From Agromyces subbeticus DSM 16689 (GTDB taxonomy: Bacteria > Actinomycetota > Actinomycetes > Actinomycetales > Microbacteriaceae), in contig NZ_ATXG01000004.1 of the NCBI RefSeq assembly GCF_000421565.1, forward strand, positions 1-64,000: 64,000 nt of DNA, in the 5' to 3' direction. Below are positions 16,870 to 25,807 of the stretch, one piece after another; the stretch's first letter is position 1; each line of letters begins with the position of its first letter. The notes beneath the pieces were generated by a model. That model was not told the DNA's origin. It did not search any database and worked only from the letters and a program-made list of their open reading frames with translations. Both the position numbers and the translations under genes were made by a program.

Positions 16870-18189
16870 ATGCACGCACAGAGAATCCCCGCCCTCGCCG
16901 CGCTCGCCGCGGCGTCCGCGCTCGTCTTGGCCGGATGCGCAGCGGGCAACGCCGCCCCAGCCGCAGATGTCACGGCCGAACCCGAGTACTCGGGCGAGCT
17001 CAGCATCCTCACCAAGTTCGGCGGCGAGCCGCTCGGTCCGTACTTCGAGACGCTCGCCGCCGAATACGAGGAGCTGCACCCCGACGTGACCGTCGAGCTC
17101 ATCCAGGAAACCGACCAGAGCGTGAAGGACAAGACGAAGACGCTCACCGCCTCGGGTGCACTGCCCGACATCTACTTCACCTGGGCCGGCAACTGGGCGC
17201 AGAACTTCATCGACGGCGGCCTCGCAGCCGACCTCTCCGAGGTGATCGAGCCCGGCACGGAGTGGGGCGACACCTTCGGCGAGGCCTCGCTCAGCGCGTT
17301 CGAGGTCGACGGCAAGTACTTCGGCATCCCCCTCTACAACAACGGCAAGTTCATGGGCTACAACACCGCCATCTTCGAGGAGGTCGGCATCGCCGTGCCG
17401 ACCACGTTCGAAGGGCTCATCGACAGCTGCGGGCCGATCCGAGACGCCGGCTACGAACCGATCGCGTTCGGCAACAAGGACGGCTGGCCGGCTCTGCACT
17501 ACCTGCAGCAGCTCTTCGCCTACAACGTGCCGAGCGACGTGCTGCATGACGACTTCTCGCCCGCGACGGCAACGCTCGACGACCCTGGCTACCTCGCCGC
17601 GCTCGAACAGTTCAAGACGCTCGTCGACGAGTGCACCGACACCGGCAATGGCACGAACGGCGTGCTCTACACGACGGCGCAGGAGGCGCTCTCGGGCGGT
17701 CGGGCGGCGATGTACTACCAGGAGATCCTCGAGTTCGACACCGTCACCGCCGAGGGCAACACCCTCACGCCCGACAACTTCGGCATCTTCGCGCTGCCGG
17801 TGCCCGACGGTGCGAACGGCGAGCCAGGCGCCATCGAGGGCTCGCCCGAGGGCTACCTCATCAACGCCAAGTCGCCGCAGGCGGCCCTCGCGGTCGACTT
17901 CATGAAGTTCGCGACGTCGAAGGAGAACGCGACGATCCTCTCGTCGCCGCCATACGGCCAGCCCAGCACCGTCGTCGGCGCCGTGACTCCCGAGACCTCG
18001 AGCGTCGCTGTGTACGACGGCATCACGAAGGCGAACGAGGCATCCGAACTCGTGATCTGGCTCGACACCGTGACGGTGCCAGAGGTGGCCGACGCGTGGC
18101 TCGCCGGCGGCGAGGCCCTGATCAGCGGCGGAAGCACGGCCGAGGAAGTGCTGGAGAGCGTACGAAATGCTTCTGACGCAGCAAAGTAG
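16870..18189 (+). CDS. ABC sugar-type substrate-binding lipoprotein (fructosamine locus)
   Basis: This 439-residue extracellular binding protein has a lipobox VLAGC with Cys23, so it is lipid-anchored after cleavage. It shows the family-1 solute-binding layout: LSILTKFGGEPLG, DIYFTWAGNWAQNFIDGG, FGIPLYNNGKFMGYNTAIFEE and GYLINAKSPQAALAVDFMKF. AAAGGAAG precedes the ATG at 16870, and the longer N terminus has no ribosome-binding site. It captures the locus substrate, probably a glycated amino acid or related sugar derivative (inference from neighbours), and passes it to the two permeases. No ATPase gene is adjacent, so a shared MsiK-type ATPase is likely. Confidence 0.87.
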   Translation: MHAQRIPALAALAAASALVLAGCAAGNAAPAADVTAEPEYSGELSILTKFGGEPLGPYFETLAAEYEELHPDVTVELIQETDQSVKDKTKTLTASGALPDIYFTWAGNWAQNFIDGGLAADLSEVIEPGTEWGDTFGEASLSAFEVDGKYFGIPLYNNGKFMGYNTAIFEEVGIAVPTTFEGLIDSCGPIRDAGYEPIAFGNKDGWPALHYLQQLFAYNVPSDVLHDDFSPATATLDDPGYLAALEQFKTLVDECTDTGNGTNGVLYTTAQEALSGGRAAMYYQEILEFDTVTAEGNTLTPDNFGIFALPVPDGANGEPGAIEGSPEGYLINAKSPQAALAVDFMKFATSKENATILSSPPYGQPSTVVGAVTPETSSVAVYDGITKANEASELVIWLDTVTVPEVADAWLAGGEALISGGSTAEEVLESVRNASDAAK

Positions 18190-19135
18190 GCCCGTGGAAG
18201 GGGCGACGGCGGCGATCACCGCCGTCGCCCCACCCCCACGCACACCGAGGCGACGTGGCACTCGCCGCCTGCTCGGCCTCGCCTGGATCCTCCCCGCGGT
18301 CGTCGTGCTCGCGGTGTTCGTCTACCTCCCGCTCGTGCAGAACCTCGGGTTCTCGACCCTCGAGTGGGACATCTACAGCGGCAGCCAGGAGTTCATCGGC
18401 CTCGACAACTACGCGAAGCTCGTCGGCGACCCGATCTTCTGGTCGTCGCTCGGCAACAACGTGCTCTACGCGGTCGTCTCCCTCGTCTTCCAGGTGTTCG
18501 GCGCGATCGTGCTCGCCGCGATCATCGAGGGCATCCGCAGCGATCGGTGGCGGCGAAGCCTCAGGGCGATCTACTTCGTCCCCTCGGCGATCTCGCTCAC
18601 CGTCGCCGGCCTCCTCTTCTACTTCATCTACGAACCGAACCTCGGGATGCTGAACTCGGCCCTCGATGCGATCGGTCTCAGCGCGTGGGCGCAGCCCTGG
18701 CTCGGCCAGGAGTCGACCGCCATGATCGCGATCATCGTCATGAGCCAGTGGCAGGGCTTCGGCTACTCGACGCTGCTCTTCGCCGTGGCCATCCAGCGCA
18801 TCCCGTCGGAGCTCTACGAGGCCGCATCGATCGACGGCATCGGTCCGATCCGTCGGTTCTTCACCCTCACGCTGCCCCTCGTGCGCGAGATGACGGGCCT
18901 CATGGTCATCGTCACGATCACCGGCGCGTTCCAGGTGTTCAACGAGGTCATGGTCATGACCTCGGGCGGTCCGAACAACTCGACGCAGGTGCTCGGCACC
19001 TGGCTCTACCGCAACGGGTTCGTGCGCAACGACTTCGGCTACGCCGCCGCGATCGCGACCGTCATCTTCATCATCACGCTGGGCATCGCACTTGTGCAGC
19101 TCTGGCTCAACCGTCGCAGAAGGGTGGAATGGTGA
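18167..19135 (+). CDS. ABC sugar-type permease 1 (MalF-like)
   Basis: This 322-residue permease has six predicted helices and the EAA loop YEAASIDGIGPIRRFFTLTLP (given in part), which contacts the ATPase. The N-terminal 30 residues are Pro/Arg-rich and cytosolic. The ATG at 18167 overlaps the end of the binding-protein gene by 23 bp, with GGAG 10 nt upstream. A GTG at 18194 is the alternative start. It overlaps permease 2 by 7 bp, so translation is coupled. Confidence 0.87.
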   Translation: MLLTQQSRPVEGATAAITAVAPPPRTPRRRGTRRLLGLAWILPAVVVLAVFVYLPLVQNLGFSTLEWDIYSGSQEFIGLDNYAKLVGDPIFWSSLGNNVLYAVVSLVFQVFGAIVLAAIIEGIRSDRWRRSLRAIYFVPSAISLTVAGLLFYFIYEPNLGMLNSALDAIGLSAWAQPWLGQESTAMIAIIVMSQWQGFGYSTLLFAVAIQRIPSELYEAASIDGIGPIRRFFTLTLPLVREMTGLMVIVTITGAFQVFNEVMVMTSGGPNNSTQVLGTWLYRNGFVRNDFGYAAAIATVIFIITLGIALVQLWLNRRRRVEW

Positions 19136-19965
19136 CTCGACTCTCCTTCGCCGGCGTCATCGCCCGCGTGTTCATCTGGACCTTCCTGCTCTGTCTCGTC
19201 GTGGTCGTCGTCTACCCGCTCACGTGGATGGTGCTGAACGGCTTCAAGACGAACACCGAGATCTTCGGAAATCCCTTCGCACTGCCCATGCAGTGGAACT
19301 GGGACAACTACACGGCCGCATGGAACCGCGGGGTCAGCAACTATCTCACGACGAGCATCCTCGTGACCGTCACCTCGACGATCGCGACGGTCTTCATCAG
19401 CGCCTGGGCGGCCTACGGCCTCACCCGAGTCGACATCCCGCTCAGCCGCACCTGGTCGACGATCGTGCTCGGCGGCCTCATGCTGGCGCCGACCGTGGCA
19501 CTCGTGCCGCTCGTGAAGATGTTCCAGGGCATGGGCCTCTACAACACGTTCTGGGCACTCCTCATCCTCTACACCGCGTTCCGCATCCCGTTCACGACGT
19601 TCCTCATCCGCGCGTACATGATCGACCTGCCGCGCGAGGTCGACGAAGCCGCCGAGGTCGACGGCGCGAGCCGCTGGACCGCGTTCTGGCGCATCATCCT
19701 GCCCATGTGCCGGCCGATCATCATCTCGGTGATCATCCTGCACATCCTCTTCGCCTGGAACGAGTACCTCTTCGCGATGGTGTTCACGAGCGGCACCGAC
19801 GTGCAGACGCTGCCGGTCGGCCTCACGAGCCTCATGAGCAAGCACGGCACCGACTACCCCGTCGTCTTCGCCGGGATGGTCATCGCCGCGCTGCCGGTCG
19901 TGATCCTCTTCTTCGCCTGCCAGCGCTACTTCATCAAGGGACTCGCCGACGGGATCGGCAAGTGA
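19129..19965 (+). CDS. ABC sugar-type permease 2 (MalG-like)
   Basis: This 278-residue permease has an N-terminal helix with VVVVYPLTWMVLNGFKT and the EAA motif EVDEAAEVDGASRWTAFWRI (about residues 170-189). The final WNEYLFAMVF and QRYFIKGLADGIGK are typical of MalG-type subunits. The ATG at 19129 follows AGAAGGGTGG and overlaps the previous stop. It pairs with permease 1 and the upstream binding protein. A cognate ATPase is missing from the locus. Confidence 0.88.
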   Translation: MVTRLSFAGVIARVFIWTFLLCLVVVVVYPLTWMVLNGFKTNTEIFGNPFALPMQWNWDNYTAAWNRGVSNYLTTSILVTVTSTIATVFISAWAAYGLTRVDIPLSRTWSTIVLGGLMLAPTVALVPLVKMFQGMGLYNTFWALLILYTAFRIPFTTFLIRAYMIDLPREVDEAAEVDGASRWTAFWRIILPMCRPIIISVIILHILFAWNEYLFAMVFTSGTDVQTLPVGLTSLMSKHGTDYPVVFAGMVIAALPVVILFFACQRYFIKGLADGIGK

Positions 19966-19999
19966 GCGGCACCCGCCTGCCGCAGATCGGAGACGCATC

Positions 20000-20857
20000 A
20001 TGAGCATCACCCTCGACCAGATCACCGGCTCGAACTTCTCGTACCAGCACCTGCCGTTCGAGCGCTTCCTCGATGACATGGTCGACCTCGGGCGCGAGCG
20101 CCTCGAGCTCTGGGGCATCGCCCCGCAACTGCACATCCCGCAGGTCAGTGACGATGAGGCCCGCGGCCTCCGGCGCACGATCGCCGAACGCGGACTCTCG
20201 GTGCACTGCCTCACGCCCGAGCAGGTCATCTACCCCGTGAACGTCGCGTCGCCATCGGCGTGGCTGCGCGATTCGAGCATCGCGATGTTCCGCCGCGCGG
20301 CCGAACTCTGCGTCGAGCTCGAAGCGCCGCTGCTCTTCCTGACCCCGGGGCGCGGGTTCGAGAACGAGCCGACGGATGCCGCGTGGCGGCGCTCGGTCGA
20401 CGCGATCGGCGAGATCGCGGCCCACGCAGCGACGCTCGGGGTCGACTGCGTGCTCGAGCCGCTGCAACGGGTCGAATCGAACCTCGTGAACGACGCGGCG
20501 ACGCTCGCCCGCATGCTCGACGAGATCGCCGCCCCGAACCTCGGCGCTGCGCTCGACACCGTCGCGATGGCCACCGCCGGTGACACCGTCGACGGCTACT
20601 TCGCCGCCCTCGGCGGACGCATCCGTCATGTGCACCTCATCGACGGCAAGCCGAATGGCCATCTGGCATGGGGCGACGGCGAACTGCCGCTCGGCGAGGT
20701 GCTCGACGGCCTCGGGCGACACGGCTACGAGGGTTGCCTCACCTTCGAGCTCTTCGGCGACGGCACCTACGCCTTCGACCCGCGCCCGGCGCTCGAGCAG
20801 TCGTTCGCCGCCGTCGAACGCGAGCTCGCTCGCGCCGTTTCCCTCTCAACCCTCTGA
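20000..20857 (+). CDS. Sugar phosphate isomerase/epimerase, FrlC-like
   Basis: This 285-residue TIM-barrel protein belongs to the AP_endonuc_2/xylose-isomerase-like group. Metal-ligand segments are visible as Glu in VDCVLEPLQ, Asp/His in ALDTVAMA and HVHLIDG, and the final Glu in LTFELFGDG. FrlC epimerises fructoselysine and psicoselysine at C3, and the position between the transporter and the second SIS gene fits that role. The start is an ATG 34 bp after permease 2. A general hexulose-phosphate epimerase is the alternative. Confidence 0.78.
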   Translation: MSITLDQITGSNFSYQHLPFERFLDDMVDLGRERLELWGIAPQLHIPQVSDDEARGLRRTIAERGLSVHCLTPEQVIYPVNVASPSAWLRDSSIAMFRRAAELCVELEAPLLFLTPGRGFENEPTDAAWRRSVDAIGEIAAHAATLGVDCVLEPLQRVESNLVNDAATLARMLDEIAAPNLGAALDTVAMATAGDTVDGYFAALGGRIRHVHLIDGKPNGHLAWGDGELPLGEVLDGLGRHGYEGCLTFELFGDGTYAFDPRPALEQSFAAVERELARAVSLSTL

Positions 20858-20883
20858 CTCTCCACCCACCGAAAGGACCACCA

Positions 20884-21897
20884 ATGCTGAACTTCGACGA
20901 GCAGCGCTTTCTCGACATCCAGGCCGGCGCAGTCGCGCTGGCCGAGCCGATCGACGCGTTCGTGACCGAGCGGCTCGCCGCCGGAGCCACGAACGTCTTC
21001 TTCGTCGGCTCGGGCGGCGCCGGCATCCTCATGGAGCCGGCCGTGCGCCTGCTCCAGACGCGCTCGACCTTTCCGACCTTCCACGAGATGCCCGCCGAGC
21101 TCGTCGAGACCGGTTCACTCCAGCTCGGAGCCGGCTCGATCGTCGTGATCCCGTCGCTCTCGGGCACGACGCTCGAGAGCATTCGGGCGCTCGAGTACGC
21201 CCAGGCGCGCGGCGCGACCGTGCTGACCTTGACCGGTCACGCCGAGACGCCGCTCGCGACGGCGGCAGACGTGAACCTCACGACCTTCGCCGCCGACGAC
21301 ACGTCGAGCGAGACGTTCACGGTGCAGTCGTTGCTCATCGCCCTCTCGATCATGCACGCCCGCGGCGAGCTCGAGGGCTACGACGAGGTGCTCGCGCAGC
21401 TCGAGACGCTGCCCGACGCGCTGCTCGGCGTGAAGCGCGGCTTCGAGGAGCGGGCCGCCGAGCTCGCTCGGGTGATCGCGGCATCCGACTACCACGTCAT
21501 CACCGGTGCCGGCGGCAGCTGGCCCGAGGCGTACTACTACGGCATGTGCATCCTCGAGGAGATGCAGTGGATCCGTACGCGGCCCGTTCACGCGTCGGAC
21601 TTCTTCCACGGCACGCTCGAACTGCTCGAGCCGGGCGTGAGTGTCGTCGCTCTCAAGGGTGAGGACGCGGGCCGGGCGCTCGTCGAGCGCGTCGAGGCGT
21701 TCGTGCCGCGCATCACCGACACGCTCACGGTGATCGACACGGCCGACTTCGAGTTGCTCGGCTTCTCGCCCGAGGTGCGTGCGCTGCTCGCTCCTGCGCT
21801 GCTCGCCACCGCGCTCGAGCGGGTCAGCGCGCACCTCGAGGTGCTTCGCGATCACCCGCTCACCACGCGCCGGTACTACCGGCAGCTGCAGTACTGA
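20884..21897 (+). CDS. SIS-domain deglycase, FrlB-like (copy 2)
   Basis: This 337-residue paralogue of the minus-strand SIS protein shares CILEEMQW, DFFHGTLELLEPGVSV and the terminal TRRYYRQLQY. The SIS1 loop is FFVGSGGAGILMEPAVRLL with PSLSGTTLESIRALEYAQARG. AAAGGACCACCA before the ATG is the same leader as for copy 1, a sign of duplication that included the ribosome-binding site. It probably cleaves a second phosphorylated sugar amine, for example a different epimer or amine. Only 26 bp separate it from the epimerase gene. Confidence 0.82.
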   Translation: MLNFDEQRFLDIQAGAVALAEPIDAFVTERLAAGATNVFFVGSGGAGILMEPAVRLLQTRSTFPTFHEMPAELVETGSLQLGAGSIVVIPSLSGTTLESIRALEYAQARGATVLTLTGHAETPLATAADVNLTTFAADDTSSETFTVQSLLIALSIMHARGELEGYDEVLAQLETLPDALLGVKRGFEERAAELARVIAASDYHVITGAGGSWPEAYYYGMCILEEMQWIRTRPVHASDFFHGTLELLEPGVSVVALKGEDAGRALVERVEAFVPRITDTLTVIDTADFELLGFSPEVRALLAPALLATALERVSAHLEVLRDHPLTTRRYYRQLQY

Positions 21898-21946
21898 GTC
21901 GTCGTTGAACGACCGTGCTGTGCGCGCAGGCGAGACTGCTGCACCC

Positions 21947-22810
21947 GTGATCGCACCCGTGACCGCGGGTGCGGTCTCGCGTGTGATCGCGACGGTGGGC
22001 GACAACACCATCGACCGCTACGTCGGCGAAGAATCGGCGCGTTACACCGGCGGCAACGCCTACAACGTCGCCGCCCAGCTCGCCGGGCATGGTCGCCCGG
22101 TCGCGTACTTCGGCGCCGTCGGGCGCGACGCCGACGGCCGCACGATCGCCCGCGGACTGCACCGCGCCGGCGTCGACCCCGCGGGCCTCGTCACGATGGC
22201 GGGGCCCACGGCCGTCACCACGATCCGCGTGGACGGCGGCGATCGCGTGTTCGAGAGCGAGGAGTTCGGTGTGACCGCCGACTACTTCCCGAATGACGCG
22301 CAGATCGAGCTCCTCGCGGGCGCCGCGTGGGTCCACATCGGGATGCTGCCGCGAGCCGACGAGCTGCGTGCGCGGCTTGCGGTGCTCGGCCGACGGTCCG
22401 ACGGTACCGGTTGGGCACCCGTCGTCAGTCAGGACTGCGCAGTCGCCGCTGGATTCACCGCGCTGGACGTCGCGTTCGGCTCGGTCGGCGAGCGCGGCGA
22501 TGCCCGCGGGTGGGCCCGAGCCGCGCTCTCGGCCGGCGCACGAACCGCCATCGTGACACGCGGTGCCGCCGGAGCGATCGCGACCGACGACGGCGCGCAG
22601 TGGTTCGAGCAGCCGGCGATCGCCGCCCAGGTCGTCGACACCACCGGCGCGGGCGACGCGTTCATCGCGGGCTTCATCTCGGCGCGCGTCGAAGGTGTCG
22701 CACTTCCGGCGGCACTCGAGCGCGGGGCGCGTTGGGCTGCCGTAGCTTGCGGTCACCGTGGCGGCTGGCCGCTGGCCCGCGCCGGCCTCGAGCTCAGCAC
22801 GCGCCGTTAG
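21947..22810 (+). CDS. PfkB-family sugar kinase, FrlD-like (copy 2)
   Basis: About 287 residues. The fold is that of the ribokinase family: VGDNTIDRY, GGNAYNVAAQLAGHGRPVAYF and C-terminal DTTGAGDAFIAGF. The start is uncertain: there is no ATG, and GTG codons at 21947, 21959 and 21983 or TTG at 21905 are possible. I chose 21947 because an AGGCGAG lies about 11 nt before it. It is the partner of the second SIS enzyme, which it follows by about 50 bp. The two kinase-deglycase pairs thus sit on opposite arms of the locus. Confidence 0.78.
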   Translation: MIAPVTAGAVSRVIATVGDNTIDRYVGEESARYTGGNAYNVAAQLAGHGRPVAYFGAVGRDADGRTIARGLHRAGVDPAGLVTMAGPTAVTTIRVDGGDRVFESEEFGVTADYFPNDAQIELLAGAAWVHIGMLPRADELRARLAVLGRRSDGTGWAPVVSQDCAVAAGFTALDVAFGSVGERGDARGWARAALSAGARTAIVTRGAAGAIATDDGAQWFEQPAIAAQVVDTTGAGDAFIAGFISARVEGVALPAALERGARWAAVACGHRGGWPLARAGLELSTRR

Positions 22811-22835
22811 CAGCGGCCGGGCGGCCGGCGGTTCT

Positions 22836-22884
22836 CGGTACTTCTCTATTTCGGTGCACCGGTACTTCGGTACTTCGGTACCAG
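22836..22884. repeat. CGGTACTT direct repeats before the nitronate monooxygenase gene
   Basis: CGGTACTT occurs at 22836-22843, 22860-22867 and 22868-22875, followed by CGGTACCAG at 22876-22884. The last 9 bases equal one half of the 16742 operator read in reverse. The array is 87 bp upstream of the next gene and could be a regulator-binding array. Confidence 0.5.
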
Positions 22885-22970
22885 TTCCCCACCGCAGAAG
22901 CCGCCGGGAGCGAAGACGTCGGACGCGTCGCGCTGGCGCGACAGACCTCGAGGCAGAGGAGGATGAGAGC

Positions 22971-24053
22971 ATGACCGCCTCGTTCTCGACCTCGTTCGAA
23001 GTGCAGCATCCGATCGTGCTCGGCCCGTTCGGCGGACTCTCATCGATCGAACTGACCGCAGCGGTATCGAACCTCGGCGGCCTGGGCTCGTTCGGCCTCT
23101 ACGGGTACGACGCCGCCCGCATCGCCGAGACCGGCGCGGCGCTCCGAGACGCCACGAGCCGCCCGTTCGCGCTCAACCTCTGGCTGCCCCTCGAGCATGA
23201 ACACCGGGCTCCGGATGCCGCGGGCGAGCCGGCATCGTTCGATCAGGCGCTCGACGCGGTGCGCGGGTACTTCGACGAGCTCGAGCTGTCGCAGCCGGCG
23301 CCACCGTCATCGCCGGACTCGCTCCTGCCGAGCTTCGAGGAGCAATGGGCAGCCGTGCTCGAGGTGCGCCCGGCCGTCGCGAGTTTCGTCTACGGCGTGC
23401 CATCGGCCGCGGTCATCGAGAGCGCTCGCGAACGCGGCATCCGCATCGTCGGCACGGCCACCACCGTCGACGAGGCCGTCGCGCTCGCCGACGGCGGTGT
23501 CGATGCCATCGTGGCGACGGGATTCGAGGCCGCCGGCCATCGCGTCGCGTTCCTCGAGCCGCCAGAGGCATCACTCGTCGGAACGTTCGCGCTCATCCCG
23601 CAGGTCGCCGACGCCGTCGACGTGCCGGTCATCGCGGCGGGCGGCATCGCCGACCGTCGAGGCGTCGCCGCAGCGTTCGTGCTGGGTGCGACCGCCGTGC
23701 AGGTCGGCACGGCCTTCCTTCGAACGCGCCAATCCGCGGCGAACGACGCGCACCGGCACGCCATCTCCGCCACCGCCGCCCACGAGGGCGTGCTGACCCG
23801 AGCGATGAGCGGACGGCTGGCGCGCGGCGCCGCCAACCGGGCGATTCGCGAGATCGAGGCATCCGGCGCCATTGCCCCGTTCCCCCTGCAGAACTGGCTG
23901 ACCGGCGCATTCCGGCCCGAAGCGGGCCGTCGCGGGCGCGCCGACCTGCAGTCGCTGTGGCTCGGACAAGCGGCTCCACTCGCCGTGCTCGAAGACGCCT
24001 CCGAGCTCTTCGCCGAACTCGCCGCGGGCCTGCCGGGCGCGCAGCGCGCCTGA
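22971..24053 (+). CDS. Nitronate monooxygenase (2-nitropropane dioxygenase family)
   Basis: This 360-residue FMN-dependent TIM-barrel enzyme oxidises nitronates to carbonyl compounds and nitrite. Visible family features are IVLGPFGGLSSIELTAAVSN at the N terminus, GTATTVDEAVALADGGVDAI, GFEAAGHR and the phosphate-binding VPVIAAGGIADRRGVAAAF followed by LGATAVQVGTAFL. AGGAGG precedes the ATG. It lies 160 bp after the kinase and has its own leader with CGGTACTT repeats, so it may or may not be co-regulated with the sugar locus. Confidence 0.87.
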   Translation: MTASFSTSFEVQHPIVLGPFGGLSSIELTAAVSNLGGLGSFGLYGYDAARIAETGAALRDATSRPFALNLWLPLEHEHRAPDAAGEPASFDQALDAVRGYFDELELSQPAPPSSPDSLLPSFEEQWAAVLEVRPAVASFVYGVPSAAVIESARERGIRIVGTATTVDEAVALADGGVDAIVATGFEAAGHRVAFLEPPEASLVGTFALIPQVADAVDVPVIAAGGIADRRGVAAAFVLGATAVQVGTAFLRTRQSAANDAHRHAISATAAHEGVLTRAMSGRLARGAANRAIREIEASGAIAPFPLQNWLTGAFRPEAGRRGRADLQSLWLGQAAPLAVLEDASELFAELAAGLPGAQRA

Positions 24054-24080
24054 CCGCTGGAGTACATCCGAGATACAGCA

Positions 24081-24111
24081 AACGCCCCGACCGGAATCAG
24101 GTCGGGGCGTT
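24081..24111. terminator. Bidirectional hairpin terminator
   Basis: AACGCCCCGACC (24081-24092) pairs perfectly with GGTCGGGGCGTT (24100-24111), with a 7-nt loop. It lies between the convergent nitronate monooxygenase and surface-protein genes, and its AA/TT ends make it work in both directions. Confidence 0.85.
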
Positions 24112-24135
24112 GCAGGCTGAGATGCCGGCGAGTGC

Positions 24136-24912
24136 TCAGACCGTCGTTCGACGACGGGCGAGGACGAGCCCAGCGCCGACGAGGAGCAACGCGGCTCCGA
24201 CGATGCCGACGAGATTCCCGTCGACACCGGTCTCCGCGAGCGTCGCACCGCTCGATGAGCCGGCCACGGTCGCAGGGTCGACCTGAACCGTTACTGAGGC
24301 GGCGAGCTCGCCGAGTCGGGCAGTGATCGTGTGCGGGCTCGCCGTCGGGAACCTGACCGACAGTCCGTCGACAACGTCGCTGGCGACTGAGCTCGTCAGC
24401 GAGGCCGATGACGTATCGATCGGTGTGCCCCAGGCGTCGACGCCGCTGATGGCGAACGTGAGGGTGCCCCCCTGGTCGACGCTCGCCGCACTCGGAGTGA
24501 TCTCAAGGCTGACGGGCTCACCGACGACCGTCAACGACGTCCCGCCGAAGTACTCTTCACCGTCGATGACAGCGACAGCCATGACCGCGCGCGGCCCGGG
24601 CGAGAAGGCGGTGATCGTGAAGCCGTCTTCGATATCGCCGCCGGCGTCGGTGCCGATATAGGGCGCCACTGCAGGCTGCGGGTCTGCCGGAACACCATCG
24701 AGGTCGACCAGCGTCGCGGTGTACGTCACAGACTCTCCGGGCTGGATGACCGCATCAGCCGGCGACAGCGCCCATCGATACCCCTCGGCCTGGACGACTT
24801 CATCGGCCGGCACGCCGTCATCGGCGCTCGCAGGGAGCACGCCGGCTCCGAATGCGAGCACTCCGCTGATGCCGACTGCCAGGATCGCTCCGGCAATGCT
24901 TCGCTGCTTCAA
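24136..24912 (-). CDS. Secreted surface-anchored Ig-like protein
   Basis: About 258 residues from a TTG start at 24910-24912, chosen because GAGAGGAA lies 7 nt upstream; an ATG at 24963 would add 17 non-signal-like residues. The N terminus (LKQRSIAGAILAVGISGVLA) is a signal peptide ending near ASADD. Two beta-sandwich repeats with VTYTATLVDLDGVPA and LTFAISGVDAWGTP resemble bacterial Ig-like domains. The C terminus has LAETG, a hydrophobic helix and ARRRTT, an LPXTG-like sorting tail in which Pro is replaced by Ala. It is probably an adhesin or wall protein; the ligand is unknown. Confidence 0.75.
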   Translation of the reverse strand: MKQRSIAGAILAVGISGVLAFGAGVLPASADDGVPADEVVQAEGYRWALSPADAVIQPGESVTYTATLVDLDGVPADPQPAVAPYIGTDAGGDIEDGFTITAFSPGPRAVMAVAVIDGEEYFGGTSLTVVGEPVSLEITPSAASVDQGGTLTFAISGVDAWGTPIDTSSASLTSSVASDVVDGLSVRFPTASPHTITARLGELAASVTVQVDPATVAGSSSGATLAETGVDGNLVGIVGAALLLVGAGLVLARRRTTV

Positions 24913-25084
24913 TCTGTGATTCCTCTCGGGTGGGGGGATGCCGCCGGTGACATCGACGAACACACGGATCTGAAGATATCTCCCGGAGCGCGTTCGCGAG
25001 TCTCGGTTTCGTCACGATCAACCACTCACCGCCGCCTTCGCCACCCCAGTTCGGGTACACGGAGGGCGGCGGCCTTCGGGAGGC

Positions 25085-25642
25085 TCAGCGCACGACGTCG
25101 AAGACCTGCTTCACGATGCCGTTGGAGTAGGCCTCGTGCTCGACGAGATCGAGGCGGGTGTAGGGGTCGCCGCCGCCGAAGAGGCGCTTGCCGTCGCCGA
25201 GCAGCAGCGGGAAGACGAGCAGGTGGTAGCGGTCGACGAGGTCGGCATCGGCGAGGCCCTTGGCGAGCGTGGCGCTGCCGTGCACGATGATCGGGGCGCC
25301 GTCGCCCTGCTTCAGCTCGGCGACGTCGTCGAGCGAGCGCAGCACCTGGGTGTTGTTCCACTCGGGGTCCGACAGGGTCGACGAGACGACGTACTTCGGC
25401 ATGGCGTTGTACTCGGCGAAGTCGTCGACCATCGTCGGCCAGACCGGGGCGAACTCGTCGTAGCTGACACGGCCCATGAGCATCGCACCCGCTTCGACCT
25501 GCTCGCGGCCCTTGATCTCGTACGCCTCCTCGACGAACGGCACGTCCTTGAACGTCCAGCCGGCACGCGGGTGCGAACCGCCGCCGGGCGAGTCGATGAC
25601 GCCGTCGAGGCTGATGAACTCGGTCACGATGAGGGTGCGCAT
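25085..25642 (-). CDS. Dihydrofolate-reductase-family protein (RibD C-terminal-like)
   Basis: This 185-residue protein has the RibD-C/DHFR-like fold common in actinobacteria: RTLIVTEFISLDGVIDSPGG, AMLMGRVSYDEFAPVWP, KYVVSSTLSDPEW, IIVHGSATLAKGL and YHLLVFPLLLGDGKRLFGG. It probably binds NADPH, but its true substrate is unknown; family members are often annotated as deaminase-reductases without proof. The ATG has an AAAGGATCC leader. The gene is a single unit, divergent from the epoxide hydrolase. Confidence 0.88.
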   Translation of the reverse strand: MRTLIVTEFISLDGVIDSPGGGSHPRAGWTFKDVPFVEEAYEIKGREQVEAGAMLMGRVSYDEFAPVWPTMVDDFAEYNAMPKYVVSSTLSDPEWNNTQVLRSLDDVAELKQGDGAPIIVHGSATLAKGLADADLVDRYHLLVFPLLLGDGKRLFGGGDPYTRLDLVEHEAYSNGIVKQVFDVVR

Positions 25643-25807
25643 GAGGTGGATCCTTTCGGGGCGGTATCTCCGCTCTCATTCTGGACGTCGAACGAGATCG
25701 CGCGAGATCGACATCGGGTCGGAATTTCTGTAATTCGTGACAATCGCGCGCAGAACGCAGCCCGATGGTCACGCGCCGATGTCGGCGGCGGGGCGTAGCG
25801 TCGGCAC

